Assembly: GCA_012295275.1 (NCBI GenBank)
Contig: CM022679.1
Span: 4,049,379 to 4,113,378, forward strand
Origin: Chrysomallon squamiferum
Lineage: Eukaryota; Mollusca; Gastropoda; Neomphalida; Peltospiridae
Direction: 5' to 3'
DNA length: 64,000 nt
The position numbers and the translations under genes were made by a program. Shown in pieces: positions 24,651-58,000 of the stretch; within the stretch, counting starts at the first letter, position 1; the number at the start of each line of letters is the position of its first letter. A model generated the notes under the pieces. That model made no database searches, was not told where the DNA came from, and saw only the letters and a program-made list of their open reading frames with translations.

Positions 24651-25124
24651 CTCAAACATTGGAATGCATTTTCATGAACGCTATAAAGTATATCTTCTAA
24701 AGAACGTGTAATATATCATCTTAGTACTAAATTATTTTCTTCTAAATTATTAAATATTAAAAAAATATATCTTTAATAGTAAAGATGAACAAAATACATC
24801 TACTTCAACAAAAGACGACAGAGGAATAAATCGTGTTAAATGCAGAAGAAATTAGTTTATGTTACAGTATGTTTTTTTTCAGTAGAGATGGAACAGGGCT
24901 GAGGTTTTGTGGATAGAAGGAACAATTATTTCGATGCTGACATTGCGCTGTTACCTTTTGCAGATTTGTGCAATACAACTTTAACATACGCTTTCTTTTC
25001 TTAGTTTTCTCAGTGGGATCAGTGTGCAAATGTCAGGGGTTTATTTAATTTTAATAAGAACAGCAGAAGACTGTTGTAAAGATAAATAAGGAATGTTATA
25101 TTTTCAATTCTGGTTCATTGAAAA

Positions 25125-25177
<53 letters not shown>

Positions 25178-25611
25178 AAATAAAAAATAAAATATGTGTG
25201 TGTGTGTGTGTGTGTGTATGTGTGTGTGTGTGTGGTTTTATACCTGCAGAAAAAAGTAAAAATGTGAAAGAATAGTTGAAGTAGATAGATAGTGTGTATT
25301 TTTTTTTTATTATTATAAATCATGTCAGTATTATTTATGTAAACAAAAGTTAATAGAATCAGCATTTGGGGTTTCGTCCACATACGCAGTAAGCAGTTGG
25401 GATTTTGTAATCGTACTCTTACATACATGCAGGCATATATACGTACATAAATATATACCTTTACACACACATACATTGTACATACCTTGATACACATTCA
25501 AGCATGCATACATGCATATACACGCACTTACGTACATAGAGACCCATGCATACACATGTTTATACATATTCGTACATATTTTCTGGCATGTATTTGAAAA
25601 TAAGCACGTGT

Positions 25612-25625
25612 GCGTGCGTGCGTGC

Positions 25626-25709
<84 letters not shown>

Positions 25710-25716
25710 GAGAGAT
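25612..25716. repeat. Compound (GT)n-(GA)n microsatellite
   Basis: GCGT/GT units change directly into about 38 GA units, with one interruption (ACAG). Confidence 0.95.
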
Positions 25717-25889
25717 AATGTACACACAAACAACCGATTTCTGATAAATAAAAACAAAAAACAAAACACGGTTAATAAAAAAGATTTTTTAATTATATAA
25801 TGGAACCCATTGAACAACACAGTACTCAACTGTGCTAGTAATACACATAAACATATGCATACATCACTAGATATTGTGCTAACATGAAG

Positions 25890-26793
25890 TTAACCCTTTC
25901 AGTGCCGTGTCTTCTAGTGAATGTACTGCTTTCATACATTCAGTCTTTTCGCTTGTAACAGTAACATAGTCGTGTCAGAAAATGCTTCAAGCTAGCACGT
26001 TATATTTATTACAGACATAGTTAAAAACATGGTGCAAATTTTCTTTGAAATAATGAAAATATTTCATCACAGAGCAAATACATTTTGACAAATAATCCGA
26101 CACCTAGATACGTTTTTATGTTTAAGCAAAACAAAGAAGACAATTGTCACGAAAAAACACTGGTAAAAATAAAATAAATATTCACTGAAATATTTTTTTC
26201 ATGCTCGTAAACTAATTGCTATATTAAATTTTTGAAGAAAACAAAATGAAAATTTTATTTATTTATATTTTTTGTTTAACTCAGTTCCTAACCAAAAAGT
26301 GCACCTGTTGCAAACTTTCGTAAGTCGCTGCTTTATAAAACAAACAGCCTCGTTAAATTTTCTATGCTTTACGTTGTTGACCGATCTTTAATAATAATAA
26401 AGTTTAAAAACGATACAAGTTATCTCTAATTGATGCAATTTTCGTTTTCTATCGTAAAAAAAAAAAAAAGAAATATAAAGAAGAAAAAAGAATATAGGAA
26501 AAGAAGATGAAGAATAAGAAGAAATCAATAAACTTTGAGATATTGCAGCTTTACTCACTGCGTATGTGTGTGTGCGTGCGTATATATATATATATATATT
26601 TTTTATTTCTGCATAATATGTGACGTAACAAAAAAAACAAAAAAAACACCTCAGCGTTAGTGAATCGTTATTGATTTACTCCACTTTGGTGATACTTAAT
26701 TTCTGGGTAAAATTGTTGGCAAAGATGTTTATATTTTTAGGCTATTTGTTAACATCACTGTACACGTTTGAAGTAAAGCACTGAAAAGGTTAA
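25890..26793. mobile_element. Non-autonomous piggyBac-type element
   Basis: The left end reads TTAA then CCCTTTCAGTGC (25894-25905). The right end reads GCACTGAAAAGG (26778-26789) then TTAA. The termini are inverted repeats, 11 of 12 matching, both flanked by TTAA, the hallmark target of piggyBac transposases. CCCTTT is a common piggyBac-family terminus. A perfect subterminal inverted repeat, TGAATGTA with TACATTCA, lies at 25918-25942. The 896-bp interior holds no transposase ORF, so it would depend on a transposase elsewhere. Confidence 0.55.
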
Positions 26794-29263
26794 AAAAAAA
26801 ACGTTTTCCTTTCTCAATTCCCTGTCGATGGTTATTGCATATATTTTAATTGATCTTTGACACCGACATTGTAATCTGAAGGTGTATCAACACTGGTCTA
26901 AGTATAGTGAAGTACAAAAGAAAATCACCGCTATTTGCAGGATTGAAAACTAGTGAAGTCGAAGTGCACACAAAAAAAAAAAAAAAAAAATACAGATATC
27001 ACGATGTGAATGTTGTACTTTTTCGACATTCCTGTTTGTATTGCACATTTGTTTTATTCTTTACATATCATACAAATTTAGCTTTTAGTAAATACTTAAT
27101 TAATTTTGTTATATGTTAATCAGTCTTTTATACATGATAACTATTTGAAACTGTCTTAGCGAAAGAAACTTTCTTTAACATTTCACGACATGCATGACTT
27201 CATCCAGTTAACATCTTGATCAAATAGTAATCGAGATAAAATATACATATTGAAAATTCTTGACGTCTATATTTTGAAACTGGTTTTGAAGTCTTTCACC
27301 GAAGTGACTGTTCGTTAACATTAACCGTTTTTGTTCTTTGAAAACTAAATTATTTTCAAAACCAAAAACGTAATGGAAATTGCTTACAGTGCCAGTCCGA
27401 GGTTCAGAATTATTTGACTGTTTCTTTGCGTAAAACGTGTCTAATAATGGTTCCTACTCGAAAACAAGTAACTAATAACAACAATAACAAACATAACAAT
27501 TGATTTATAACATCACATTTGAAACTATTTAACAAGATGTGAAAATAATACATAAGTTAAATCTGCAGAGTATTTTACAGGTGTGATTTTTCTAACAAAT
27601 GTACTGATATATTAAACATTTTATACAACAATCTGTTTAAAAAAAAAAAAAAAAAAAAAAAAACAACAACAAATAAAACAAAATAAGTAAATAATAAAAA
27701 ATACCACCTCCCTTAGCCCGCCTAAAAAAAAAAAAAAAAAAATAAAGGAGATAAAATAATAATGATAATTATAAATATAATAATCATCATAATCTCGTTG
27801 CTATGTGGCGAAAAAGAAGTAAAAAAAAATCCTTTAATTTGTTAAGTAAGAATAATGTAGGGAATCAACATTTTAATTACTATACAGTTAATTACTGCCA
27901 GTAACTTTCCATCAATCATAGCCCAACATTCATTTGTCTTGACAGAACAATATTTTACCTTTGACACACGTAGAACATCCTGAATAATAACATGACATTT
28001 AATTTTCATTTAAATATATTAACCAAACATTAATTATATTGTAAAGAATATTTAAATTGTGTTTTTAATTATCATTAACTTTATTTATTTCATAAACATA
28101 CTTCATATGTATTTTTGGTAATTTTTCTTTCTTTCTTTTTTTTTTTTTTTTTTTTTAACATGTGTAATAATGAGTATTCTGAAAAAAAAAAAATTATTGG
28201 TAATACGAACAAAACAGCTTTTGTAAATTTAATTTCAAATTGATTTCAAACATTTTATTTGATTGTGGAATATTAAAAAAACATTATTATATCCTTTGTA
28301 TACGCATAATCGTATTCAAATAACTGTAGACTGAAAATACTTATACTGTGACTTAGTTATTAATAAAGGCTACTGTTCAGAAACAAACATAGTAAACACA
28401 TTGAAATTGCATTCGAACACGGATATATTTTAACAGTTCTCTAATATGTTAGCGAAATTCGGAATTTGTGTGCAAAATTGTGCTCTGCCATCTGAGATAT
28501 CATCTAGAATAATAAACACAGAATATTTAATTATATACATGTATATATACAGTGACAAGTAGGTAAATCAACATAACAATAGATCGTTTGTATACTAACA
28601 AAAACATGTAATGAAAGCTTTTCTGGGTTTGTAACAAATGCATGCCCCACATTAAAAACTCAATATATTTATATATATATATACAAATTAAATTTATTGT
28701 ATTTATAGTGACCAGCATTGTGACCATTATTACCGAAAATGATAAAGAAAGAATTGTCATAATTATATTGTGTTTGTGTGTGTGTGTGTGTATATACGTG
28801 TGTCTGTATATGTGTCTGTAAGTGGTTGAATATGTATGTGTCATATAGTGAAACTAAGCCATTTAATGTATGTCCCAAGTTATGTGCATATAATACAAAG
28901 TTTTCGAATAAGATAAAGTGTCTATATTAAACCACCGATAAATTCCATTGCAACTAGACCATTTGCACCTGGTCACAAACTGAGAGAAAAAACACATAGC
29001 TTTGTTAAGATGAATTCGTAAAACTAATCTTAGACTTTGTGCGGTCGAGGGTAAGACGTTAAGTGTAAACCATCCAGCAATGTCCTTTCGTCGGCTGTTC
29101 TAAAAGTCGAGGCCTGTTTTCTGAGCTACATTATATAGTCTGTTGTTTAAGAACATTCTTCAACTCCTTGGAATTAGCACTTGGTAATCTTGGTTGCATA
29201 TTCATTCACATGTTATAGGCCACGCTGCCGGACAGTCATTGTCTGTAGCAATTTTGTAACGTT
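26794..29263. other. Intergenic desert, distal part up to the receptor 3' end
   Basis: AT-rich sequence with A-runs (27642-27663, 27723-27741), a T-run near 28138-28156 and short TA and GT tracts near 28675 and 28770. No gene is visible. Confidence 0.6.
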
Positions 29264-29269
29264 TTTATT
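29264..29269 (-). promoter_or_regulatory. Candidate poly(A) signal of the receptor gene
   Basis: AATAAA on the minus strand lies about 490 bases after the stop codon; no nearer AATAAA was noticed. Confidence 0.25.
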
Positions 29270-29754
29270 TCGTGTGAATGGCTGTGAGTATTTTCTGTGT
29301 AAGATGTTTCAAGTTTTAATATTTTAAATAACTATCGTGATGCTGTCTTCAGAAACGCAATTGTTGGAAGTAATTGTTTGTTAAGCAAAATTCTTCAAAC
29401 TCACGTAGAAATTGAAAAATGTACTTGAGTGCATTCATTATAAGTTTATAATCAAAGAACAATGAAAGAAATATTTTATATTTTCAAAAGTTACGGTTCT
29501 TTTTACATAAAAATTCAGTAAGTCGAAAACGACTAATACCAAACAGTTCTTTTCTAAGCGTTGTTCGTTCCTTTATAATACGTCATCTGTATGCAATAAT
29601 CTAAAAGTGAAAAACAAATAATATGAAACATCTTTATGTTCAAAGCTTTAGTGTTACTTTTTCTTTGCAGATGGTTTTTCTTTTTTAAAACATAACATTC
29701 TACAAGTTGAAAAAAAAGAGTAATATCAAACGCTTATTTATCTCCGCAATGATT

Positions 29755-49048
<19,294 letters not shown>

Positions 49049-49674
49049 CTGCAATTACAAGAGGACTGCCACTTTAGATATTTATCTAATAAATATTGTT
49101 AAAACAACTGAAAATGCCACAAAAAAAGAAAAAAAAAAAAAGCTAATGGATAATAAAGAAAAGGTGGGAGGGGAAAAAAATCTACTAAAGAAATTCATAT
49201 TCATTTTCAGGCTGTGATCAATAGTCTATTGCCATTCGAAGAACATTAAGCAATTCACAAGACGGTTATCTAATTAAAACTGACAAGACGAAACGCGTAG
49301 GCATGTGTGATAAAGAACAGACAAAATAGAGAAATTAGAAATAATATTGGATACTGAAATGTAACTGATAGTCTGAACATTAGTCAAAGATCGCCGGTGA
49401 AGTCATCACGCTTAGCATGTCAAAACGAACATTACGTTTACATGCATCGATGATAAGAAACAGAACTTTCATAAATCTTTATCTAATTTAAACAAAATAA
49501 TAATAATAATAAAAAAATACTGGAGAGACTTGAATTTTCCTTTGTTAAATACATCGGTGATATTATTTTGAAACCTTTTGGAAACAAAATGATAACCAAT
49601 GACTATTTGGTTTAAAAAGGAAAGGGGATCTTATTTAATATTGTAAGAAGCAAACGTAATAATAATAGTAGTAG

Positions 49675-49706
<32 letters not shown>

Positions 49707-51240
49707 ACAACAACAACGACAACAATGACGACAACAACAACAACAACAACAATAATAATAATAATATGTATGTAGTACTAATAGTAGAGGTAGCAATAGT
49801 AGTAGTAATAACAACAACAATAGTACTAAGTTTTTTGAGAAGTATATTTTAAATATATACTATTTCTCATTTATATTCACAGTGATAATTTTTTTTTTCT
49901 CTAGTTGGCAAAACCTAAACCTAAGGACAGCTGCGTGAAAGTTAATAAACGAGTAAACTTACAACTTTCCCCTAAGCTTTCGATTAGTTTTGAACTTAAG
50001 ATATAAATTTAGTGCAGAGATAACAACTCAATTCCCTACAACAGCTTCAATCTAAATGAAGCCAATGGCGTGCTATTTTTTTCTCTCTCTCTCTTTGCAT
50101 TTTAATAGAACACCCAAAGCCCCCCGCCATTGCTCTCTCTACCTCTCTCTCTTTCTCTCTCTCACTTTCTAGATCTTTGAGATCTGTCATTTGGAAAGAA
50201 GCACAAGTGTTCTCGAAGCAATAAAGTTCAAGTAGCTCTGAAGCCAGGACTGCAATGAAATGCTCGCAGTCCGCGTCTGTTGTCTAAATGCGATTGTCTT
50301 GTTTGTAAAGGAAATGCACTGTTCAGTGACAACTGTACAAACAGTGTTTAAGAGAAATCACTTAGACCTCCGAGTTTGAGTAGCAAACTGATGAGCATGG
50401 GATGGACGTTGAGTGTTTACCAAAACTGTCGAAACCGGAACGCGGGCTGTAAAACGCCAGATTGCTATTTTGGCCCAAACCGATATATTCTGCTGAAAGT
50501 GGGTACGGATAATTTCTTCGCGAGAAATGGGAGGCCGTGTGAAATCGACGTCCACTGTTTGTTCAAATGGTGGAAGGAATTAACAGTGATATGTGATGAC
50601 AAGTGTTAGTAATGGTAGAGATGTATTGATGGGACTGCCCGGATCCTGCCATATATACACTGTACATGTGTGTGAGGCTGTCTTTATTGGTACAGAACAA
50701 AGTTAATTACTTCTTGTTGCCATCACATCGCTGGCGCCAAGGTCATTTCATCGGACGCATTGTTACTGGGCGTTAATTTCGCACCCCAGAACTGGTTCTA
50801 TTGTGTAGCTAAGTGGATGTCAGATGGTCTATAAGCTGTTTGACCAATTTGTTTCGTCACATCACTGTAGGCACGCCCATTTTATTGACGACAGTGTTTG
50901 TTCGTATATCCAGAAATAGTCTTTGTTAGGAATAAATGGGTCTGTGACAGGTTACGAACATAATGACCATCTTAGAAGTTTTGGTCTTAAAAATATCAGA
51001 CACTGTAACGATTCTTAGTACCTACTTCTAATCAGAGATAACTGTCGTAATATTTTTTATACAATATTTAGTTTCTCTAGTTTTTTTTCATATTCTACAT
51101 TATACATTAAATTTGCTTTATCTTCAAGACGTTGGGTCCATGACAAAGTAACATGAACGTGTTACGTATTGGGAACGATTTTGAAACTAGCTTCCACCAA
51201 ATTTTTTGACTATAATCCTCTAATAACATACACTGTCCTA

Positions 51241-51243
<3 letters not shown>

Positions 51244-51321
<78 letters not shown>
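51244..51321. repeat. (AAT)n microsatellite
   Basis: About 26 AAT units. Confidence 0.97.
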
Positions 51322-51323
<2 letters not shown>

Positions 51324-52047
51324 TTACCTTCTCTAAAGAGAAAACGTCTCGAGTTTTCAAATTATTCAATAACTGATCTATTTTAAAACATTAACTGTAA
51401 TACTGTAAAGCCTATGATATTAACGATTTTAGAACGTGTGTCGAATATATTGACATCAATGGCTAAGGCCAAAAAAATAAAAAAATAAAATAAAAAAATA
51501 AAAAAAAAAAAAAAAAAAAATAAATTTAAAAAAAAAAAACAAATACTGATTCTCGTCTTGACATAATATTTATTAAAACTTAAGCAGTCGAAATATTGTT
51601 GTCGAAAAATTTCGTGTTCTGACCCATTTAAACTCTAATACCAGGAACATGGTTGTTGTGAAATCTTGTATGACACTAAAACGTAACCGGTGAATAAACA
51701 GTAGTAAAATCTAACTTACTGACTCGCAAATCAGTCAGTGACACGATCACAGAAACCAACGTGTCATTGATGTTATGAATAACAAAGTTAATTAATTCTG
51801 CTTTCAGCTCGTATAAGAAACAAACCGTGAACACGTGAATAAAGAACGATGATACATTTTGCTCGACTGAAGACACACACTGTGACATTCATAACACAGT
51901 GACATTGTCTTGTTTAGTTCAGTTAATATGAAGAATGACATATTTATCAAATTTAATGATAATTATATATTTAGCCTAGAATTCGTCCGAAAAACAGTGA
52001 GTCAAAAATGATGTATGAATTAACAAACCAATAACACACATGAGTAG

Positions 52048-52078
<31 letters not shown>

Positions 52079-52110
52079 TAATAATAATGATAATGATAAT
52101 GATAATAGTA

Positions 52111-52171
<61 letters not shown>

Positions 52172-54338
52172 TAAATAAATAAATAAATAAATTCAACCAT
52201 CTAAGAATACCTCTAAGCAATCAGCCAAACAATTAAGAAAGATTGACAATGAATCGACCCGCTAACTTACAAAGAAATAAAATAAAACAAATTCTTGAAC
52301 CCCACACACAAAATGAGAAGAGTTCATGGCAATAAAACTAGAAAGAACCAACAAAATTATAAAAAAAATTAAATATTATAAAATTTAAAAATTTAAAAAA
52401 GAAGAAGCAGAAGATTAGACACCAGTAACAACAACATCAAAGAAAAAAAAAAAAAAAAAAAAAGAAAGAAAGAAAAAAGATTTAATTAGTGAAAGACTAA
52501 GGAAAATGTAGCAGGAGAGGTGAAAAAAGACTCTAACAATCAATACAAACACAATTTAAACGCGCACGAACTAATAATAGAGTTTGAATACATAACGCAA
52601 AAGAATGGGAGGTATTCATTAATAATATATTACTGCGATGTTTTGTTTCGAAATGTGAAAAACGAACAAAAAATTAAGATTAAGAGAGAAAGAAAAGAAA
52701 AGCGAATTTTCTCGTAAATTGAATTCGAAACAGTCTTTGTAACCTTCGTTATTTCTTAACATTTTTATAAATGGGCCCCCGAACGCTTAAATGAAGACAT
52801 AAGTCTTGCCTAAGTTGATTTGTCGCCGCCTTTGAATAGACGAACGAGCTTCTGGCTCGTACATTAGCGCCGTTTAATTCTCAGATACCACAGCTTTATG
52901 TTAAATTCAATTTAAAATCTTTTTACTTTAAAAATATTTAGGATCGCAGACCAAGTTAATTTCCATGTTGTTAAAGTATGGGCATGTCTATGCAAGCAAT
53001 GATTTAACGTTTTTTTTTTTTTTTGCATATGATTTCATACCAATAGTGGTCTTGAAATTGAATTTGAACGATTTTTGCGTTAAGGATGTTTATGAAAGTG
53101 ATATTTTATACGTTTAGCTAATTATTATGCAATGTATATTGTTTTTGCTTTCTGATTCTCTTTGTCTGTCTGTCTCTCTTTGTGTCTGTCGTTCTCTCTG
53201 TCTTTGCGTCTTTGTCTCTTTCTTTCATAGTTTTAAATGTCAAAAACCGTTTCAAACAAGTAAACATTGCAATTATTTTAGGCTCGTAAAGAGAAAGTAA
53301 TAATATACTTAGATAAAAACAACACACAGGAGCACTAAACTGAACATCACTGTTAGATTCAAAGGTATCCTTGCCGTGTAATTTGAGAAAACATATTACA
53401 GCGTCTTCTTATGATCATAGCTAATTCTGGAGATTCAATGGCTTTATCTATCAGATATATAATAATCAAATTCCTGATACATTTCAGCACTACCGCTGAC
53501 AATTTTGAACCAGAAAGATGATCTGAGTGAAGACATTATAATAATTTCTAAACCAATCCTGTAAAATGGAGCAAGATGACCCTCGTGATATACAAATAAT
53601 GATGAAAACGGAGGTACATGAAGAATATTTGTTTGCATTATCCTTGCGAAAACCCCAGGATCATGATTCTCCTGGTTGACAAATAACAGAGATTATTCTA
53701 AACCAGAAAACTGTAGCAGGGCTGATACTCAGCTGTTGTGGTAACATCTATAACACCATCATTACCAACAAAACAGCAGCAGCAGCAACAACAACAACAA
53801 CAGAAAAAAAGAAGAAAATAACAAAACAAAAGGAAAAAAAAAAAAAAAAAAAAAAAAAGAAAAAGGACCTTAAAAAAGGATACAACGGCAAATAATAAAA
53901 CAACAACAACAACTAAAACAAAAACAATAAAAGAAAATAACTGTGACTGTATCCGACTATGTTAAATATTAGTTCAGTTACAAATCTCGTTTGATACTAA
54001 TTCTATTCTTACTCTTCACGGTTAACGAAGAGTTTTCAAATACCGATAGATGTTGGCAATAACTCCAAGAAAACAATTTAAAAACAAGCGGAACATGATT
54101 TTACTAATATAAAACAAATAAGTACAGACTGATTTTGACGTAGTTGAAAAAAGGAACATAACCAATGTTAACTGATATAGGACGATGAAATTACATAAAT
54201 AATATTACGGCAATAATAATGTTATCAGCAATGATTATCTCTGCACGTTCTGTTCATATAAAGACACATTTCTTGACTACGCGTAACCAAACCGCTGAAC
54301 ACAAGGAATATGATCTTCTTAATTATTGTAATCGATGA

Positions 54339-54378
<40 letters not shown>

Positions 54379-54909
54379 TAATAATAATAATAACGAGAGA
54401 GCAAGAAAGATAGGAAAAAAAAGAAAGATAGGAAAAGAAAGAAAGAGAAGATGAGCGAGAATGACAGAGAGAAAAAAAAATGAAAAAAAATGAAAGAACA
54501 ACAAAAAGAAATCCTAACAGCAGTTGACATTGTGTTTAACAAAACTGTTGAAAATTAGGAACACGATCTTCACGGTGGGAAAACAATAATGGAAAAGCTG
54601 ATACGTTTTGGCCGCGTTTTGACCTGAACTGTTTTAAAACACGAGAAAAGTGATATCCACTGTGGTCTCGGGACATGTTAGAGTATTGGTTAAATTACAG
54701 ACAACCACGCGTTTCTCTAATTGAATTACCAACTTAACGACCATCAGACGTCACCGAGCAAGAATGGCTGACATTACGCAGAGCGTTTTCGAAACGATGC
54801 AGTCGTCACCTTCAGGAACGACGTCGTTTTCAAACAGAACAAGCTAATTTAGTTAGTTAAGTCGTTTTTCTGAAGTGATGTTATACTGGATCCTCATTTT
54901 CATTTTACT

Positions 54910-55023
54910 TTTATTTATTTATTTATTTATTTATTTATTATTTATTATTATCATCATCATCATCATCGTCATCATCATCATCATCATCATCGTCATCATC
55001 ATCATCATCATCATCATTATTAT
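54910..55023. repeat. (TTTA)n and (TCA)n microsatellites
   Basis: About 8 TTTA units followed by about 23 TCA units with TCG variants. Confidence 0.93.
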
Positions 55024-58000
55024 TAACAAATTTATTAATTTCGGTTCGTTAATATAATATAAATTTATTACTTAAGATGTTGTCATTTTTTTCACTGATA
55101 GAAATACCTGAATCTTCATGAGACATGTAGAACTAATTAAAAATGTATGTCTTTTTCATTAACGCAACTGTTTTATTTGTGTTTTTTTATCATTTTTTGG
55201 ATTTTTCTAAATATTTTAAAAATAAAATAGGCTGTTATCCTTAAAACGGCAGCAATCGGAACAGAAATAAGAACGAAAATATTTGTTTCGTTATTTTTGT
55301 TACTAAATACAAAAGATATATAGGTATAAATGTATGTATGTAGATAGGTATATAAATGGCAGGTAAGTTGATAAACAGAATGTTAGGCAGACGGAGAGAT
55401 GGATGCATGGACAGACAGATGGATAAATAAAGAGAAAGACCGGTAACTATGTAGATTGATAAATAGCTAGAAAGATAGATAAGGTAGATAACAGGAAGGT
55501 AGATTGACAAATAAAAAGAGAGATAGGCTTAATAATACTGAAGATACGAAATCTCTACATCTTCATTCTAATCACAAATAAAACAAAAATATGGTAGAGT
55601 CAAATTATAAAATCTGTGGATACAAGCAAAATCGTTAATTTCATTTCAATCACCCTCGTTGTCTATTTTCGTCCCGCGTCCTTGCACTTTAACTCGAAAT
55701 GACAAGTGGAAGTGATGTCAAAGCACGAGGACCAATCATCTTCATCCTCACGTCACTCTCGCCCAATTACTCGAGCTACCCAGAAGTGATTTGCGAAAAA
55801 CAGCGACCCTACTTAAAAGAGGGGCGATTTATCTGAGGGGCAAAAATGATTGGGTACGGATTGAGATCGAGCGGACAAATTGAAAAAAAAAAAAAAAAAA
55901 AAAAAAAAAAGGTGGTGGGAGTTCATCTGTATTAGTGATTGGTTCTGAGGACCAAGAACTTCCAGTCGACTCCAAAGTCGCATACGTCTAAGTTGATGAA
56001 CGACACAAAGATAACTTCTCAGACTGTGTCAGATCATTAGCCAGTAATAAGGGGAAGGAAAAAAGTGAATAATCACATGGTTTAAAGAACACAAAGTGTA
56101 CGAGAGTCGCTACGAAAAGGTAATAATTACGTAGTTTCAGGAATATCAAAGCGTAGGATACTGACTTGCAAAAAGATTATAATTACGTGTTTGGAGGAAG
56201 GCGAAAATGAATGAGCGTCGCCAAACATTAATAATAAATATTTCAGAAATTCGAGGAAAGCTCATTTCTAACAGACATGCTATCAAACCCTCCAAAATCA
56301 TAATTGTTGTAGTTTAACGAAAAAAAAAAACAAAAAAACAACAAAACTAACAAAAAAAAAACCCCCAAAAACAAAGAGAAGAAAAAAAAATTTCAGTTTG
56401 TTATCAGAAACTGATAAATACGGCTGTTTAAAGCATAGAGACAGTATATAGCATGATATAGCGTAATAAAACAAATGTTTTTAATTTATGAAGATATTTC
56501 ACGATGAATAGTTGAATAAATGTATAAGTCAGTACGAAACTAACAATCAGAATAAGAATAAAAAGAAGAACTATGATTAGAATATGATAATAGCAATAAA
56601 ACAATGAACAGTTATAAAATATATAAAATAATAATTAAAAAATTAAGAAGAAAACAGACTCGTTGAATTTTAAAATCATAATGTGGTTTTTTTCCCCTTT
56701 TATTCTGAACAGTATTAATTAGTTTCTGTACAAAAATAAAATTATCGCAGTTAGAGAGGTTCGTCTCAAACATTGTTTACGTAATTTATTTTCAGCTGCA
56801 TAAAAAGAGCTTAAAAAAAAAACCCCCACATATTTTTTCTATTTTTAAATTTTTTATTTCCTTCATGTCAAAACTTTGAGGAGTGATTATGTGCATTTGG
56901 ATTTCAATGTGTCAACATCAAAGAATTTCTAAGCTCGGAATACGTTTCAATTTTTTTTTTCTTTCTTTATATTTTTTCAAAAAAAAAAAAAAAAAAAAAA
57001 AAAAGATATTAAAAAAAAAAATGACATAATTATGAAGTCCTTTGGACATTCAAGGTTCCTTGAACTTCGCCCGATATTTATAAGATGCTTCTCAAGAGAA
57101 CGTAAAACTTTGTGAAAAAAAAAGAAAAAAAGGAAAAGAGTCAAGAAAAGAAAATAATAATCAAAGATAAAGTTCTGAAACGTGGACGTTGCCAACGCGA
57201 CATACTTCATTACAGAACCATCGAAAAATAATTGAATAAAATTTTATCAGATTCAATCAAAAAGACACAACACTCTCAGGAGTTATTTTCTATTACCAGG
57301 ATCCCGCAAAGTGTCCAACAATAACAAGAAAAACGATGTAATTTTACGATTGAGCAGCCAAATAATTTAAACGCTGACCCCGAACGCCATTTGGAGTTGC
57401 GTTCCAGCACAGATAACTGCGTGACCAATTCCTCGGTTTGACATAACGAAAAAGATTCCACCCCAAAGCCTGTCAGTTCCGAATCGATAGCAAATCGCTG
57501 GCTCCAGAAACCTCCTTTGCAACCGAAAATATCTGAGTACTGAAGATTAATAATTGATACGAACTGTCAAAAAATTTCTTCTTATTAACTAATGTCTACA
57601 AACATGGCGGCCATAAAATGCCTCCGGAACGTAACTAAGCTTGATGTAAAGTCGTCAGCGTCTTAATACCGCGTGCTGTTGAGAACATAAAAAAAAAAGT
57701 CTTGGGTCAGATAGTTTATTTCGTATGATTTGTAATAGCTCGTATTATGTCAACAAAAACGTCCACATTCATCTCGGCTAGTTTCGGGGCTCGAACGTCG
57801 CAGATTAACAAATGGCAGCAACAGCGCACCAATCATAAGGAAGACGCATTTACCATGAATCAAGTCAACGCCGAAGTGATCTAACACTGTGCAGAACAAA
57901 TGGCGCCTGACGTGAATAAAACATTCCGTATTATTAGTTGTTTTTTTTTGTGTTTTTTTTCTAAAACTCTTTTTGTTCCTTGTTAGTAATCTTGTTGTTC

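Larger units (their letters stand above)
17258..25880. other. Intergenic desert, proximal part
   Basis: No gene is supported. Simple repeats dominate: (CA)n 17336-17382, AAT/AAC tracts near 18380-18425, ATT and TTAA tracts 19770-19842, (CT)n then (CA)n 21188-21266, poly-T 22293-22321, GAA and AAT tracts 22370-22600, poly-T near 24625-24650, (TA)n 25130-25174 and (GT)n 25195-25234. Two GC-balanced islands, about 20250-20950 and 21560-22260, stand out as possible regulatory DNA. One compositionally normal minus-strand frame lies at 23129-23371. Confidence 0.6.

Noticed and set aside
25331-25829. Overlapping open frames rich in Ser-Leu, His-Thr or Arg-Glu
   Set aside because: They come entirely from the GT/GA microsatellite; similar frames at 21133-21486, 39751-39966, 41150-41455, 47555-48146 and 61266-61497 were dropped for the same reason.
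51676-51888. Minus-strand frame ending at a GTAAGT donor
   Set aside because: The donor is good, but the peptide matches no part of a Cys-loop receptor and no acceptor or partner exon could be fitted.
57276-57461. Possible receptor signal-peptide exon
   Set aside because: One minus-strand frame gives a hydrophobic stretch (SFFLLLLDTLRDP) followed by a phase 1 GT, which would fit the next exon, but there is no Met between it and an upstream stop.
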